Source: Microbacterium sp. BH-3-3-3 (lineage in GTDB: Bacteria > Actinomycetota > Actinomycetes > Actinomycetales > Microbacteriaceae). Taken from it: a DNA stretch of 64,000 bases. Positions 16,576 to 25,366 of the stretch are shown piece after piece. The position numbers were made by a program, and so were the translations under genes. Positions within the stretch are counted from its first letter, which is position 1. Every line of letters begins with the position of its first letter. The notes under the pieces are model-generated. The model ran no database searches, was not told the DNA's origin, and was given only the letters and a program-made list of their open reading frames with translations. Location: the NCBI RefSeq assembly GCF_001792815.1, contig NZ_CP017674.1, forward strand, positions 2,046,001 to 2,110,000, written 5' to 3'.

Positions 16576-17989
16576 GTCGCGCCGCGGCGGCGACTCCCGC
16601 CGTACCCGCGCCCGCCGCCGACGCGGGCGCGGCTTCCTCGTCGCGTTCGCCACCGTGCTCGGGGCGCTGGCGCTGGTGGGCGGTGTGGGCGGCGTCGTCG
16701 CCGTGGCGCAGGGCCCGCGTGTCACCGACGTGCAGGTCGACCCGACCGCCGCCGTCGCGGCATCCGGATCCCGGGTCATCCTCACCACGACGCAGTCCCT
16801 CGAGACCGTCGACCCCTCGCAGGTGCAGGTCGAGCCGGCGACGCCGTTCACGGTCGACACCGCCGGACGGAGCGTCGGGGTGCGCTTCACGCTGCCGCTG
16901 CGCGACGACACCGACTACCGCATCACCGTCAACGGCGTCAGCGGCCTCGGCGCGGGGCCGGCGTCGACCCTCACCGAGACCTTCCGCACACCGCCGCTGC
17001 AGGCCTACCTCATGCAGCGCGGCACCCCCGAGGGCGACACGATCTTCCGCACCGACCTGCAGGGCGAGGCGGGGCTGCCGGTCTTCGTCAACGCGCACAT
17101 CGAGGACTTCCGCGCGACGGCGAACCACCTGGTCATCTCGGTGCGCGACGGCGACACGGCCCGCGTCATCGTGACCGACTCCGACGGGGGCAATCCGCGC
17201 GACATCGCCCTGCCCGGACCCGGCTTCGTGTCGAACCTGCAGTCGGCCGATCGAGGAGAGCGCATCGGCTTCACCTTCTCGGATGCCGATCTGGGCGCCG
17301 CCGGCGGACGTGAGAGCCGCCTGTTCACGGCGTCTGCGGCCGACGACGCCGCCCCCACCGAGGTGGGCCTGAACGGCGGCGACGTGCGCATCGCCGATTG
17401 GCGCTTCGTGCCCGACACCGACAGCATGCTCGTGCTCACCTTCGATTCGCGCCTGCTGCTCACCGACGCGCAGGGCGGCAACGCCGCTCCGCTGGGCAGC
17501 GCGGTGTCGATCGACGGCATCGCCCGCGGGTCGTCGGTGGCGATCGTCGAGCGGGTCGAGGGCATCCGCGAGATCAACCTGACCGACGGATCCGAGCAGC
17601 CGCTCGTGCAACCGGTCGACCCCCCGGGCTTGGCGGGGCGGGCGACCCCCGTGCCGGGCGCCGGAGCGGGGACCATCCGCTCGTTCGCCGACATCAGCGC
17701 CGACGGGGTGTCGCGCTCGACGACCGTGGCGCACGTCGACACCGACGGTGCCGTGCGATCGCTGCTCGAGGTGCCGGGCTCCGACACGGTGCTGCAGACC
17801 TGCGTCTCGCCGAGCGGTCGGTACGCGGCCGTGCTCGTGGCCCCTCGCGCCGTCGACAACCCGTTCGACCGCTACCAGCTGCCGCTGCCCGAGAAACTGC
17901 AGACGCATCTCGTCGAGGTCGACACGGGCCAGGAGCTCGTCGCGCTGCAGGGCTTCGACCTGTCGTGGTGCCAGGTGCCCCCGCAGTGA
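16565..17989 (+). CDS. Membrane-anchored extracytoplasmic protein of unknown function, beta-propeller-like
   Basis: 474 residues. An Arg-rich N-terminus (RRTRARRRRGRG) and one membrane segment (about residues 25-48) predict an inside-N, outside-C anchor. An Ig-like region (about 50-145) is followed by repeated beta-rich blocks with Asp-Gly turns (HLVISVRDGDTARVIVTDSD, then DSMLVLTFDSRLLLTDAQGG), which look like PD40/WD-type propeller blades. I do not recognise a specific family and assign no function. The ATG at 16565 overlaps the previous gene by 11 bases, so it belongs to the same operon as the TIGR03943 protein. The stop overlaps the glycosylase start. Confidence 0.75.
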   Translation: MSTESRRGGDSRRTRARRRRGRGFLVAFATVLGALALVGGVGGVVAVAQGPRVTDVQVDPTAAVAASGSRVILTTTQSLETVDPSQVQVEPATPFTVDTAGRSVGVRFTLPLRDDTDYRITVNGVSGLGAGPASTLTETFRTPPLQAYLMQRGTPEGDTIFRTDLQGEAGLPVFVNAHIEDFRATANHLVISVRDGDTARVIVTDSDGGNPRDIALPGPGFVSNLQSADRGERIGFTFSDADLGAAGGRESRLFTASAADDAAPTEVGLNGGDVRIADWRFVPDTDSMLVLTFDSRLLLTDAQGGNAAPLGSAVSIDGIARGSSVAIVERVEGIREINLTDGSEQPLVQPVDPPGLAGRATPVPGAGAGTIRSFADISADGVSRSTTVAHVDTDGAVRSLLEVPGSDTVLQTCVSPSGRYAAVLVAPRAVDNPFDRYQLPLPEKLQTHLVEVDTGQELVALQGFDLSWCQVPPQ

Positions 17990-18660
17990 GCCGCCCCGCG
18001 ATGCGGGATGACCTCTCGGCCCTGCCGGTCGAGGTCGCGCCGCGTCTGCTCGGCGCGCGGCTCGAGACCGTCGTCGGCGGGGAGCGCGTCGTGCTGCGCG
18101 TCACGGAGGTCGAGGCGTACCACGGTCGCGGAACCGGCGAGCAGCCCGACCCGGGCTCGCACGCCCGCATGGGGCCGACCGCGCGCAACGCCACGATGTG
18201 GGGCGAGCCGGGGCACCTCTACGTGTATCTGAGTCACGGCATCCATTCGTGCGTCAACGTCGTCTGCGCACCCGACGGGGTGGCCGGCGGTGTGCTGCTG
18301 CGCGGCGGCGAGGTCGTCGAGGGGGCCGACGTGGCGGAGCGGCGCCGACTCGAACGGCGCGGGGCGGTGCGCTCCGCCCGCGACCTCGCGCGCGGACCCG
18401 GGCGACTCGGCGACGCGGTCGGGCTGCGGCATCCGGTGCACGACGGCGTCGACGCGATCACCGGGGTCGAGCAGGCGGGCGCGCGGGCGCGTCTGCTGCT
18501 GCCCGAGACACCGGTACGCGACGTCGCGACGGGGCCGCGCGTGGGGGTGGCGGGGGTCGCGGGAACCGCGGCGTTCCCGTGGCGGTTCTGGATCGAGGGG
18601 GATGCCACGGTGTCGGCGTTCCGGTGGGGGCGGGGCGCCGCCGAGGCGGCGGGTGGCTGA
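17986..18660 (+). CDS. DNA-3-methyladenine glycosylase (AAG/MPG type)
   Basis: 224 residues, matching the mammalian-type alkyladenine glycosylase family. Visible family segments are APRLLGARLE, the catalytic region VTEVEAYHGRGTGEQPDPGSHA (catalytic Glu in EVEAY), GPTARNATMWGEPGHLYVYLSHGIHSCVNVV (key parts RNATMW and YLSHG) and LARGPGRLGDA. It excises alkylated and deaminated purines in base excision repair. The GTG start overlaps the preceding stop by four bases; an ATG at 18001 is an alternative. No link to zinc is evident despite the operon position. Confidence 0.9.
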   Translation: MSRPAMRDDLSALPVEVAPRLLGARLETVVGGERVVLRVTEVEAYHGRGTGEQPDPGSHARMGPTARNATMWGEPGHLYVYLSHGIHSCVNVVCAPDGVAGGVLLRGGEVVEGADVAERRRLERRGAVRSARDLARGPGRLGDAVGLRHPVHDGVDAITGVEQAGARARLLLPETPVRDVATGPRVGVAGVAGTAAFPWRFWIEGDATVSAFRWGRGAAEAAGG

Positions 18661-18705
18661 GGCCGGTCCCGTCGACCGGTCCGGGGGTCCGGGTCAGGGC
18701 CGTGC

Positions 18706-18851
18706 TAGACTGACCCCTTGTCTGCGCGCACTCCAGCACGCAGTTCGCTCCCCGATTCTCGACCGCGGCCTCGTGTCGTGCTCGAACGGGGTGCAGACAA
18801 GGGATCTTGGGTGGCACCGTCCGGTGTCACGGTACAGAAGGAGACATCACC
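18706..18851 (+). promoter_or_regulatory. rpmB-rpmG-rpsN promoter and structured 5' leader
   Basis: TAGACT at 18706-18711 is a good -10 element. The predicted transcript begins near 18717 and has a leader of about 130 bases. CCCTTGTCTGC (18715-18725) pairs perfectly with GCAGACAAGGG (18793-18803), enclosing a GC-rich domain with an inner CCCCG/CGGGG pairing, and CACCGTCCGGTG (18814-18825) forms a second small hairpin just before the ribosome binding site AAGGAG. No Zur-type dyad is present. Confidence 0.55.
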
Positions 18852-19088
18852 ATGGCAGCAGTGTGCCAGGTGACTGGAGCGGTTCCCGGCTTCGGTCACA
18901 ACATCTCGCACTCGCACCGCCGGACGAAGCGCCGCTTCGACCCGAACGTGCAGAAGAAGACCTACTTCGTTCCGTCGCTGGGTCGCAACATCAAGCTCAA
19001 CGTTTCGGCGAAGGGCATCAAGGTCATCGACGCACGCGGCATCGAGTCCGTCGTTCGTGACCTGCAGGCGAAGGGCGTGAAGCTGTAA
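18852..19088 (+). CDS. rpmB: 50S ribosomal protein L28
   Basis: 78 residues, the normal length. The L28 signature is clear: [25 protein letters not shown] at the N-terminus (key parts [15 protein letters not shown] and PNVQKK) and [12 protein letters not shown] near the end. It has only one cysteine, so no zinc ribbon. AAGGAG lies nine bases before the ATG. rpmG starts on the last base of its stop codon. Confidence 0.97.
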   Translation: MAAVCQVTGAVPGFGHNISHSHRRTKRRFDPNVQKKTYFVPSLGRNIKLNVSAKGIKVIDARGIESVVRDLQAKGVKL

Positions 19089-19258
19089 TGGCGAAGAAGG
19101 CTCAGGACGTACGTCCCATCATCAAGCTGCGTTCGACCGCCGGCACGGGGTACACCTACGTGACGCGCAAGAACCGCCGCAACAACCCCGACCGCATCGT
19201 GCTCAAGAAGTACGACCCCGTGGTCCGCAAGCACGTCGACTTCCGAGAGGAGCGCTAA
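19088..19258 (+). CDS. rpmG: 50S ribosomal protein L33
   Basis: 56 residues: [19 protein letters not shown] at the start, then [16 protein letters not shown] and [15 protein letters not shown]. It contains no cysteine, so it is the zinc-independent form of L33. The ATG overlaps the rpmB TAA by one base, which couples translation. The product is a component of the large ribosomal subunit. Confidence 0.96.
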   Translation: MAKKAQDVRPIIKLRSTAGTGYTYVTRKNRRNNPDRIVLKKYDPVVRKHVDFREER

Positions 19259-19262
19259 GCAC

Positions 19263-19568
19263 ATGGCCAAGAAGAGCAAGATCGCGCGCAACGAGCAGCG
19301 CAAGGTCGTCGTCGAGCGCTGGGCGACGAAGCGCGCCGAGCTGAAGAAGACCCTGGTCGACCCGACCGCCACCGACGAGGCCCGCGAGGCCGCCCGCGTG
19401 GGGCTGCAGAAGCTCCCCCGCAACGCCTCGCCCGCCCGCGTGCGCAGCCGCGACGTCATCGACGGCCGCCCCCGTGGCGTCCTCACGAAGTTCGGCGTCT
19501 CGCGCGTCCGCTTCCGTGACATGGCCCACCGTGGCGAACTGCCCGGTGTGACCAAGTCGAGCTGGTAA
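19263..19568 (+). CDS. rpsN: 30S ribosomal protein S14 (long, zinc-independent form)
   Basis: 101 residues, the long cysteine-free S14 type. Signature segments are [37 protein letters not shown] (key part RNASPxRxRxRD) and the C-terminal [19 protein letters not shown]. It follows rpmG after four bases. In other actinobacteria similar Cys-free sets are Zur-repressed spares, but no Zur box was found here, so this may be the main copy. Confidence 0.96.
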   Translation: MAKKSKIARNEQRKVVVERWATKRAELKKTLVDPTATDEAREAARVGLQKLPRNASPARVRSRDVIDGRPRGVLTKFGVSRVRFRDMAHRGELPGVTKSSW

Positions 19569-19582
19569 GCACCAGACACACG

Positions 19583-19625
19583 CGCCGAGGGCGGGGGTTC
19601 CGAAAGGGATCCCCGCCCTTCGGCG
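19583..19625. terminator. Strong hairpin between rpsN and the LuxR-type gene
   Basis: CGCCGAGGGCGGGG (from 19583) pairs with CCCCGCCCTTCGGCG ending at 19625, with one G-T type mismatch. It ends four bases before the convergent stop of the LuxR-type gene, so it can end transcription from both sides. A short TTCT follows on the plus strand. Confidence 0.7.
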
Positions 19626-19628
19626 TTC

Positions 19629-21101
19629 TCAGGCGTCCGCGCTCAGGTGCGCGACCGCCTGGGCCCGGGTGCTGACGCCGAGCTTGACGTAGATGGATCG
19701 CACCTGGCTCTTGACCGTGTTCACCGAGACGCCTCGCTCGCGGGCGATCTGGGCGAGGCTCGAACCGGTGGCCAGCAGCGCGGCCAGGGCGTGCTCCGTG
19801 GGGGTGAGCCCGGGTACGTCGCGGGCGGGCGGCACGGCGTGGGGGCGCGCGGCGAGCTGGAGCAGGGCGTCGCGGATCGATGCCGCCGTGCCCGCGAGTT
19901 CGGGATGATCCTCGGCCGCGGCTTCGACGAGATCGGCGCATTCGGCGGCGGGGATCATGATGAAGGGCGTCCGCGAGCTTCCGGTGCGCGAGATCAGCAT
20001 CAGCGCGGATGCCATGCTCTGGCGGGCGCGTCGCTCCTGACCGATGCGCCGGAAGGCGATCGCACGCAGCAGCATCAACCGCGGGAGGGTGCGCAGGCAG
20101 TGGTCGTCTTCCGAGGCGGCGCACGCGTCGGTCTCGAGGAGCGCCTCGCGCTCGCGGCCCAGCAGCAGCAGCGCGATGGCGCGCTGCGTCGCGAAGCACG
20201 TGCCGTGGCCGTCGGGGCTGAGCGCCGTGGCCACCACCGCGAGCCCGTCGGCGGGCTGATCGTGCGCCAGGAAGAGGTCGGAGCGGATGCACATCAGCAG
20301 ATGGCGGACCACCCGTTGGCTGCTGTGCCGCCGGCTGCCGTGCAGCAACTGCCAGCTCGCCGCGATGCCGTCGGCGAACTCCCGCCGGATGAGGCGGCAC
20401 ATGACCTCGGTGGCAAGCGAGGCGTAGTCGAGGTAGGGGTCGTCGGGGGCGAGGGCGGCGAGCTCCCCGCTGATCGCGGACAGCCTGTCGTGGTCCATGC
20501 GTGCCGCCGAGACCAGGCAGTCGGCGAGCAGGATCAGGAAGGAGCCCTCGCGGGGGTCCCATCCGGCCTCGACGAAGAGATCCGTGGCCGCGCGCACCGT
20601 GGGCGCCGCGCGCTCGTTCTCTCCGTTCAGGGCGAGGCCGAAGCTGCTCACCGCGAGAGCGCGATAGCGCAGGGCGTCGGTGTCGGCGAAGAGCTGTGCT
20701 TCTTCCCCGAAGCGGACACCCGACTGGGGGGACCCGACCGCGCAGAGGTATTCGCCCACGCTGGAGAGCAGCTCCGACCGGGCGCCGGGCGACAGCCCGG
20801 CGGGGCGGTTCAGATGCGTGCCGTCGAAGTAGCGCGCGATCAGCGCGATGCCGTCGCCCAGGGCGTCGCGGCGTGCGCGAGCGACGAGGAGGGCGGAGAG
20901 GATCCGTGCACTGTCATCGGTCCATCGTCGCGGGGGGTCGAAGGCCTCCGTCTCGGCGAGCAGGGCGAGGTGGCGGGGTTCGGGCACACCGGAGCCGGGA
21001 AGCAGTCGACTCGCGGTGAGGAGCGCGGCCGCTCGAAGCGTGTCGTGCGGCTCGACGTTCAGGGGATGTGCCCGCCTGATCGCCTCGCCGGGATCAGCCA
21101 T
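19629..21101 (-). CDS. LuxR-type regulator with large N-terminal helical region (paralog 1)
   Basis: 490 residues. The C-terminal 65 residues are a LuxR/NarL helix-turn-helix (LTPTEHALAALLATGSSLAQIARERGVSVNTVKSQVRSIYVKLGV; key part RGVSVNTVKSQVRSIY). The first 400 residues are Ala/Leu-rich and look helical and repeat-like, resembling the TPR-type sensor region of MalT-like (LAL) regulators, but no Walker A motif is visible, so the ATPase domain is absent. The ligand is unknown. It is the second gene of a tandem pair with the paralog at 21094-22578 and overlaps it by eight bases, so both are made from one transcript. Confidence 0.8.
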   Translation of the reverse strand: MADPGEAIRRAHPLNVEPHDTLRAAALLTASRLLPGSGVPEPRHLALLAETEAFDPPRRWTDDSARILSALLVARARRDALGDGIALIARYFDGTHLNRPAGLSPGARSELLSSVGEYLCAVGSPQSGVRFGEEAQLFADTDALRYRALAVSSFGLALNGENERAAPTVRAATDLFVEAGWDPREGSFLILLADCLVSAARMDHDRLSAISGELAALAPDDPYLDYASLATEVMCRLIRREFADGIAASWQLLHGSRRHSSQRVVRHLLMCIRSDLFLAHDQPADGLAVVATALSPDGHGTCFATQRAIALLLLGREREALLETDACAASEDDHCLRTLPRLMLLRAIAFRRIGQERRARQSMASALMLISRTGSSRTPFIMIPAAECADLVEAAAEDHPELAGTAASIRDALLQLAARPHAVPPARDVPGLTPTEHALAALLATGSSLAQIARERGVSVNTVKSQVRSIYVKLGVSTRAQAVAHLSADA

Positions 21102-22578
21102 CGGCGGTCCGACCGCAGGCGGGTTGCGCGTTCGCCGAGCGCGTCAGCGCCTCGACGGCTTCGTACCGGCCGCGTACCCCCAACTTGGCGTAGACCGATC
21201 GCACCTGACTCTTCACCGTGTTCACCGAGACCCCGCGTTCCTCGGCGATGCCCGCGATGCTGAGCGATGTGGTCAATCGGTGCGTCAGGGTGCGCTCCGT
21301 CGGGGTCAGCCCTGCGAGCAGGCCGAAGCGGGGTGCCGGGAGGTCGGGTGCGGTGACGACCGCCAGGGCGTCGAACACGCACGGCATCGCGTCGCGGAAC
21401 TCCGGACGCTCGAGCATGACGGCGGCGATGAGATCGCGGGTCTCGCCGTGGGGAAGCATGACGAAGGGGGTCCCCGAGGTGCCCGTGCGCAGCAGCAGAA
21501 CCATCGCCGCCTCGGTGCTGGCGGTTGCGCGGTCCCGCTCGCCGAGTCGCCGATGCGCCAGCGCCCTGCGCAGCAGAAGCGGGGTGAGCGTGCGAAGGCA
21601 ATGGTCGGCCCCGGTCGCCACGCAGGCTTCGGTCTCGGCGAGGAGCTCCCGCTCGCGGCCCAGGTGGAGCAGGCTCGCCGCGCGCTGCATCGAGAAGCAG
21701 ATGCCGTGTCCGTCCGGGTTCTCGTACGGCGCGAGCGTCGCCAAGGCCTCGGTGGAACGACCCTGTGCGACGAGCATGTCGGAGCGCATGCAGACGAGGA
21801 AATGCCGCGTCATCGTGTGGCTGTGCCGTGCGCCCTCCTCTGACAGCAGGGTCTGGATCGCCGCCAGGCCACCGTCCATGTCGCCGCGCAGCATCTGGGC
21901 CATCGCCTCGACGGATCGTGCCGAATGCGCCCAGTACGGGTCGTCGGGCTGAGCGGCTGTCATCGCGGCCGACACGGCATGCAGGCGGTCGACCTGGAGG
22001 TGGGCGGAGGCGATGAGCGTCTCCGCCAGAAACTCGACGTACGCGGTGTCCGCCCGTGCCCAGCCCTGCGCGGCGAACACCTCTCGCGCGTTCGCGAGAG
22101 ACACCCGGGCGGATTCGTACTCACCGTTGAGCGCCTGGCCGAGCGCGACGACGGTGAGCGCACGGTAGCGCAGCGCCTCGGTGTCGGCGAAGAGCAGGGC
22201 TTCGGCCCCGAAACGGGCGCCCATCTGCGGCCACCCGACGGCGTTGCAGTACTCGCCGACGCTCGCGTGGAGCTGGGAGCGTGTGCCGTCGGCCAACTCG
22301 GCGGGGCGGGTGAGTCTCACCCCCTCGAAGTAGCGGCGGACCAAGGCCGCACCGTCGGTGAGGTTGTCGCGGCGTGCACGCGCGGCGAAGAGGGCGATCA
22401 CCGCTCGGGCGGCGGGGTCGGTCCACGTCGGCGGGACGGGCGGAGCGGCGGCGGCGGCGAGGAGCGACAGATGCCGCTGGTGCGGGGGTCCGTGCCCGGG
22501 GGCGAGGCGAATGACGGTGGAGACGACGGCCGCGTGCTGGGCGGCTCGCGCATCGATCGAGGTGCGGCTACGGGGCAT
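21094..22578 (-). CDS. LuxR-type regulator with large N-terminal helical region (paralog 2)
   Basis: 494 residues, clearly homologous along its full length to the next gene: both have FADTDALRYRALxV/FADTEALRYRALTV, PDGHGxCFxxQRA, HCLRTL and an almost identical helix-turn-helix (RGVSVNTVKSQVRSVYAKLGV). No Walker A motif is seen. The ATG at 22578 is chosen because GGAGGG lies five bases upstream; an in-frame ATG at 22626 would add 16 residues that lack a counterpart in the paralog. The pair looks like a tandem duplication followed by divergence. The AT-rich stretch upstream probably carries its promoter. Confidence 0.8.
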   Translation of the reverse strand: MPRSRTSIDARAAQHAAVVSTVIRLAPGHGPPHQRHLSLLAAAAAPPVPPTWTDPAARAVIALFAARARRDNLTDGAALVRRYFEGVRLTRPAELADGTRSQLHASVGEYCNAVGWPQMGARFGAEALLFADTEALRYRALTVVALGQALNGEYESARVSLANAREVFAAQGWARADTAYVEFLAETLIASAHLQVDRLHAVSAAMTAAQPDDPYWAHSARSVEAMAQMLRGDMDGGLAAIQTLLSEEGARHSHTMTRHFLVCMRSDMLVAQGRSTEALATLAPYENPDGHGICFSMQRAASLLHLGRERELLAETEACVATGADHCLRTLTPLLLRRALAHRRLGERDRATASTEAAMVLLLRTGTSGTPFVMLPHGETRDLIAAVMLERPEFRDAMPCVFDALAVVTAPDLPAPRFGLLAGLTPTERTLTHRLTTSLSIAGIAEERGVSVNTVKSQVRSVYAKLGVRGRYEAVEALTRSANAQPACGRTADG

Positions 22579-23009
22579 GGACCCTCCACATTCGGGCCGA
22601 TCGAACGGGGGCGGTTCGTCGGGCACGAACCGGAGCCCGTTCTCGTAGGCACATCATAGGGGTACGAATTTCACTATTTTCCAGGTGAATTCGAGCGTCG
22701 CATCAACCGCGGGGTGAAGCCGCCGGACTTCGCCCGCCTGCGCCTCGCGATTCACCCGCCCGGAGACCTGAGCCCTGCCGAGAGCTCGAAGGATGAGGTC
22801 GTCCACGGGCCGACCCGTGCGCCGCCACCGGCCCGCGAAATCCCCGAGCCCGCGACACACCCCCGGCGAAAGGGACGAAATCCGTCAAAATCCGCGTATT
22901 TCCGCGGTTCGGTTGATACTGTCGAGGCGGTCTCCCGACCACCGAGGAGGATTCCTCCTCGTCCGAGTAACGAGAGACGGCGCTCGTCGCCGCCTGGAGG
23001 ACACACCAC
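22579..23009. promoter_or_regulatory. 431-base divergent region, LuxR-type pair / hup
   Basis: No gene was supported here. For the leftward regulators a TATGAT -10 (minus strand, 22658-22653) lies in the most AT-rich stretch of the area (22650-22690). For hup, GATACT at 22915-22920 is a likely -10, preceded by CCGCGTATTTCCGCGG, an imperfect dyad at 22892-22907. The hup leader would be about 85 bases and ends in GGAGG (22996-23000). Confidence 0.45.
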
Positions 23010-23297
23010 ATGGCCGACAAGTCCATCACCAAGACCGAGCTCGTCGCGAGCATCGCCAGCGCGACCGGCCAGAGCCAGTCCGCCGTGTCGGGCGTGCTCG
23101 ACTCCCTCTTCTCCACCGTTTCCGAGGCGGTCGCCAAGGGCAGCAAGGTCTCGATCCCCGGCTGGATCGCCTTCGAGCAGGTCGCCACGTCGGCTCGCAC
23201 GGGCCGCAACCCGCAGACGGGCGAAGAGATCGCCATCCCCGCCGGCAAGCGCGTCAAGGTCACCGCGGGCTCGAAGCTGAAGGCCGCCGTCAAGTAA
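23010..23297 (+). CDS. hup: HU-family nucleoid-associated DNA-binding protein
   Basis: 95 residues. The HU fold is evident: MADKSITKTELVASIA, the hydrophobic core VSGVLDSLFSTVSEAVAKG, the flexible DNA-binding arm ARTGRNPQTGEEI (GRNPxTGE is the HU signature) and a closing KVTAGSKLKAAVK. It is the short form, without the Lys/Ala-rich tail of mycobacterial HupB. It bends and compacts DNA. GGAGG lies nine bases before the ATG. A strong hairpin follows the gene. Confidence 0.95.
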   Translation: MADKSITKTELVASIASATGQSQSAVSGVLDSLFSTVSEAVAKGSKVSIPGWIAFEQVATSARTGRNPQTGEEIAIPAGKRVKVTAGSKLKAAVK

Positions 23298-23313
23298 GAC
23301 GACCTCGAACCTT

Positions 23314-23346
23314 CACAGGGGGGATGCCATCGGCATCCCCCCTGTG
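23314..23346 (+). terminator. hup terminator
   Basis: CACAGGGGGGATGCC (23314-23328) pairs perfectly with GGCATCCCCCCTGTG (23332-23346) around a three-base loop. It starts 16 bases after the hup stop and comes before the next promoter. Confidence 0.8.
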
Positions 23347-23362
23347 CTGTGTGTACGCGACG

Positions 23363-23375
23363 TAGTCTGGAGGGG
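23363..23375 (+). promoter_or_regulatory. Leaderless promoter of the CopD-CtaG gene
   Basis: TAGTCT (23363-23368) is followed by six bases and the GTG start at 23375, so the message should begin at the start codon. Confidence 0.5.
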
Positions 23376-25360
23376 TGAATCCCCGCCTTCTCCGCGTCGC
23401 GGGACCCGTCATCCTGATCGCGGTCTCGCTGATCGCCGTCGTGGCGGGACTGGCGTACGGCGGCGGAGCCGCCGAGGTGCAGCTCGCCGACCCCGGTCCG
23501 GTCGTGCGGTGGGGGCTCCCGATCGCGACCGTGCTGGTCAACCTCTCGGCGGCCACCCTGGTCGGCTCCCTCGTGCTGGCGCTGTTCGCCCTGCCCGCGG
23601 GGGAGCGGCCGTTCGAGATCGCCCTCGACACCGCGTCGATCGGCGCGGCGGTCTTCACCATCGCCGCCGCCACCACCGGGTACCTGACCTTCCTGAACGT
23701 CCTGAACGCCAAGCCCACCCTCGACGCCGTCTTCGGTCAGCAGCTCGGCCGTTTCCTGGTCGAGAGTCCGCTGGGTCAGGCGTGGCTCATCACGACCATC
23801 GCCGGTGCCGTGCTGACCGTGCTGACCTTCGCCGTGCGGTCGTGGATCCCCACCCTGTTCGTCGCGATCCTGGCTCTGGCATCGCTCATCCCGATGGGGA
23901 CGCAGGGGCACGCGGGCACCGAGGCCAGCCACAACGCCGCGGTGATCTCGCTCGTCCTGCACATCATCGCCGCGGCCGTGTGGCTGGGCGGTCTCGTCCT
24001 GCTCGTGGTCGTGCGCCCGGCGATGTCGCGCCGGCAGCTGCAGTCGGTGCTGCTGCGCTACTCGTCGATCGCGCTGGTGGCCTTCGTCGTCGTGGCCGTC
24101 TCGGGCACCGTCCGCGCCTCGATCACTCTGCTCGACGTGTCGAACCTCTTCTCGACCTACGGCTTCCTGGTGCTGGTCAAGGTCGCCGCACTCCTCGCGA
24201 TGGGCGTCCTCGGCGCGTGGTACCGCCGCCGCCTCATCTCACGCATGGCCGACGAGCCCGGTTCGCGGCGGTTCTGGGGCATCCTCACGCTCGAACTGGT
24301 CTTCATGGGTGTCGCCAGCGGTGCGGCCGCCGCGCTGGCGCGCACCGCCCCGCCCGTCGAGGCGCCGCTGGTCGGTCAGACCCCGGCCGAGGTGCTCACC
24401 GGTTCGCCGCTGCCGCCCGAGCTCACCCTCGAGCGCTGGTTCACCGCGTGGGACGTCGACCTGCTGTGGGCGTTCGTCGTCGCCTTCGCCCTGTTCTTCT
24501 ACCTGGCCGGCGTCTGGCGCCTGCACCGCCGCGGCGACGCCTGGCCCATCCACCGCACCGTGATGTGGACCCTGGGCATGCTGGGGGTGTTCTGGGTCAC
24601 CTCGGGACCGATCAACGTGTACCAGGACTACCTGTTCAGCATGCACATGATCGGCCACATGCTGCTGTCGATGGCGATCCCCCTGCTGCTCGTGACGGGG
24701 GCGCCGGTGACGCTGGCCGCGCGGGCCATCCGCAAACGCGACGACGGCACCCGCGGTGGACGCGAGTGGATCCTCTGGGCGGTGCACAACCCGGTCGCGA
24801 AGGTGCTCACCAACCCGTACGTCGCGGCGGGGCTGTTCATCGGCTCGCTGTGGGCGTTCTACTACACCGACCTCTTCCGGTGGTCGCTGTACGACCACGT
24901 CGGCCACATCTGGATGGTCGCTCACTTCCTCGTCACGGGGTACCTCTTCGTGCTGAGCCTCGTGGGCATCGATCCGGTGCCCTACCGCCTGCCCTATCCG
25001 ATGCGTCTGCTGGTGCTCATCGCGATCATGGCGATGCACGCGTTCTTCGGCATCGCGATCATGATGAACTCCGGCCTCATGGTCGCCGAGTGGTTCGGCG
25101 CGATGGGGCGCACCTGGGGGGCGACACCCCTGCAGGATCAGTACGTCGGCGGTGGCGTGGCCTGGTCGGTGGGCGAGATCCCGACGCTCATCCTGGCGAT
25201 CACCGTCGCGATCCAGTGGAGCCGCAGCGACGAACGGCAGCAGAAGCGCCGCGATCGGCACGTCGACCGGGTCGGAGACCTCGAACTCGACGCGTACAAC
25301 GAAGAGCTGGCGCGCATGGCCGAGCGCGACGCCCGCGTCGCCGCACGCCAGCGCGGCTGA
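23375..25360 (+). CDS. CopD / CtaG fusion, copper transport and cytochrome c oxidase assembly
   Basis: 661 residues with about 14-16 membrane segments. The first half (to about residue 330) resembles CopD: HNAAVISLVLHIIAAAVWLGGLVLL has the conserved H-x3-W-x-GG pattern. The second half is a CtaG_caa3 domain: FSMHMIGHMLLSMAIPLLLVTGAP, then DHVGHIWMVAHFLVTGYLF and MHAFFGIAIM, with conserved His/Met positions. A soluble basic tail ends the protein. It should supply copper to the Cu centres of cytochrome oxidase. Such fusions are known in actinobacteria. Confidence 0.88.
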   Translation: MNPRLLRVAGPVILIAVSLIAVVAGLAYGGGAAEVQLADPGPVVRWGLPIATVLVNLSAATLVGSLVLALFALPAGERPFEIALDTASIGAAVFTIAAATTGYLTFLNVLNAKPTLDAVFGQQLGRFLVESPLGQAWLITTIAGAVLTVLTFAVRSWIPTLFVAILALASLIPMGTQGHAGTEASHNAAVISLVLHIIAAAVWLGGLVLLVVVRPAMSRRQLQSVLLRYSSIALVAFVVVAVSGTVRASITLLDVSNLFSTYGFLVLVKVAALLAMGVLGAWYRRRLISRMADEPGSRRFWGILTLELVFMGVASGAAAALARTAPPVEAPLVGQTPAEVLTGSPLPPELTLERWFTAWDVDLLWAFVVAFALFFYLAGVWRLHRRGDAWPIHRTVMWTLGMLGVFWVTSGPINVYQDYLFSMHMIGHMLLSMAIPLLLVTGAPVTLAARAIRKRDDGTRGGREWILWAVHNPVAKVLTNPYVAAGLFIGSLWAFYYTDLFRWSLYDHVGHIWMVAHFLVTGYLFVLSLVGIDPVPYRLPYPMRLLVLIAIMAMHAFFGIAIMMNSGLMVAEWFGAMGRTWGATPLQDQYVGGGVAWSVGEIPTLILAITVAIQWSRSDERQQKRRDRHVDRVGDLELDAYNEELARMAERDARVAARQRG

Positions 25361-25366
25361 TCCCGC

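Noticed and set aside
18661..18851. Zur box before the Cys-free ribosomal protein genes
   Set aside because: No TGAxAA...TTxTCA-type dyad is present; zinc regulation of this set is not supported here.
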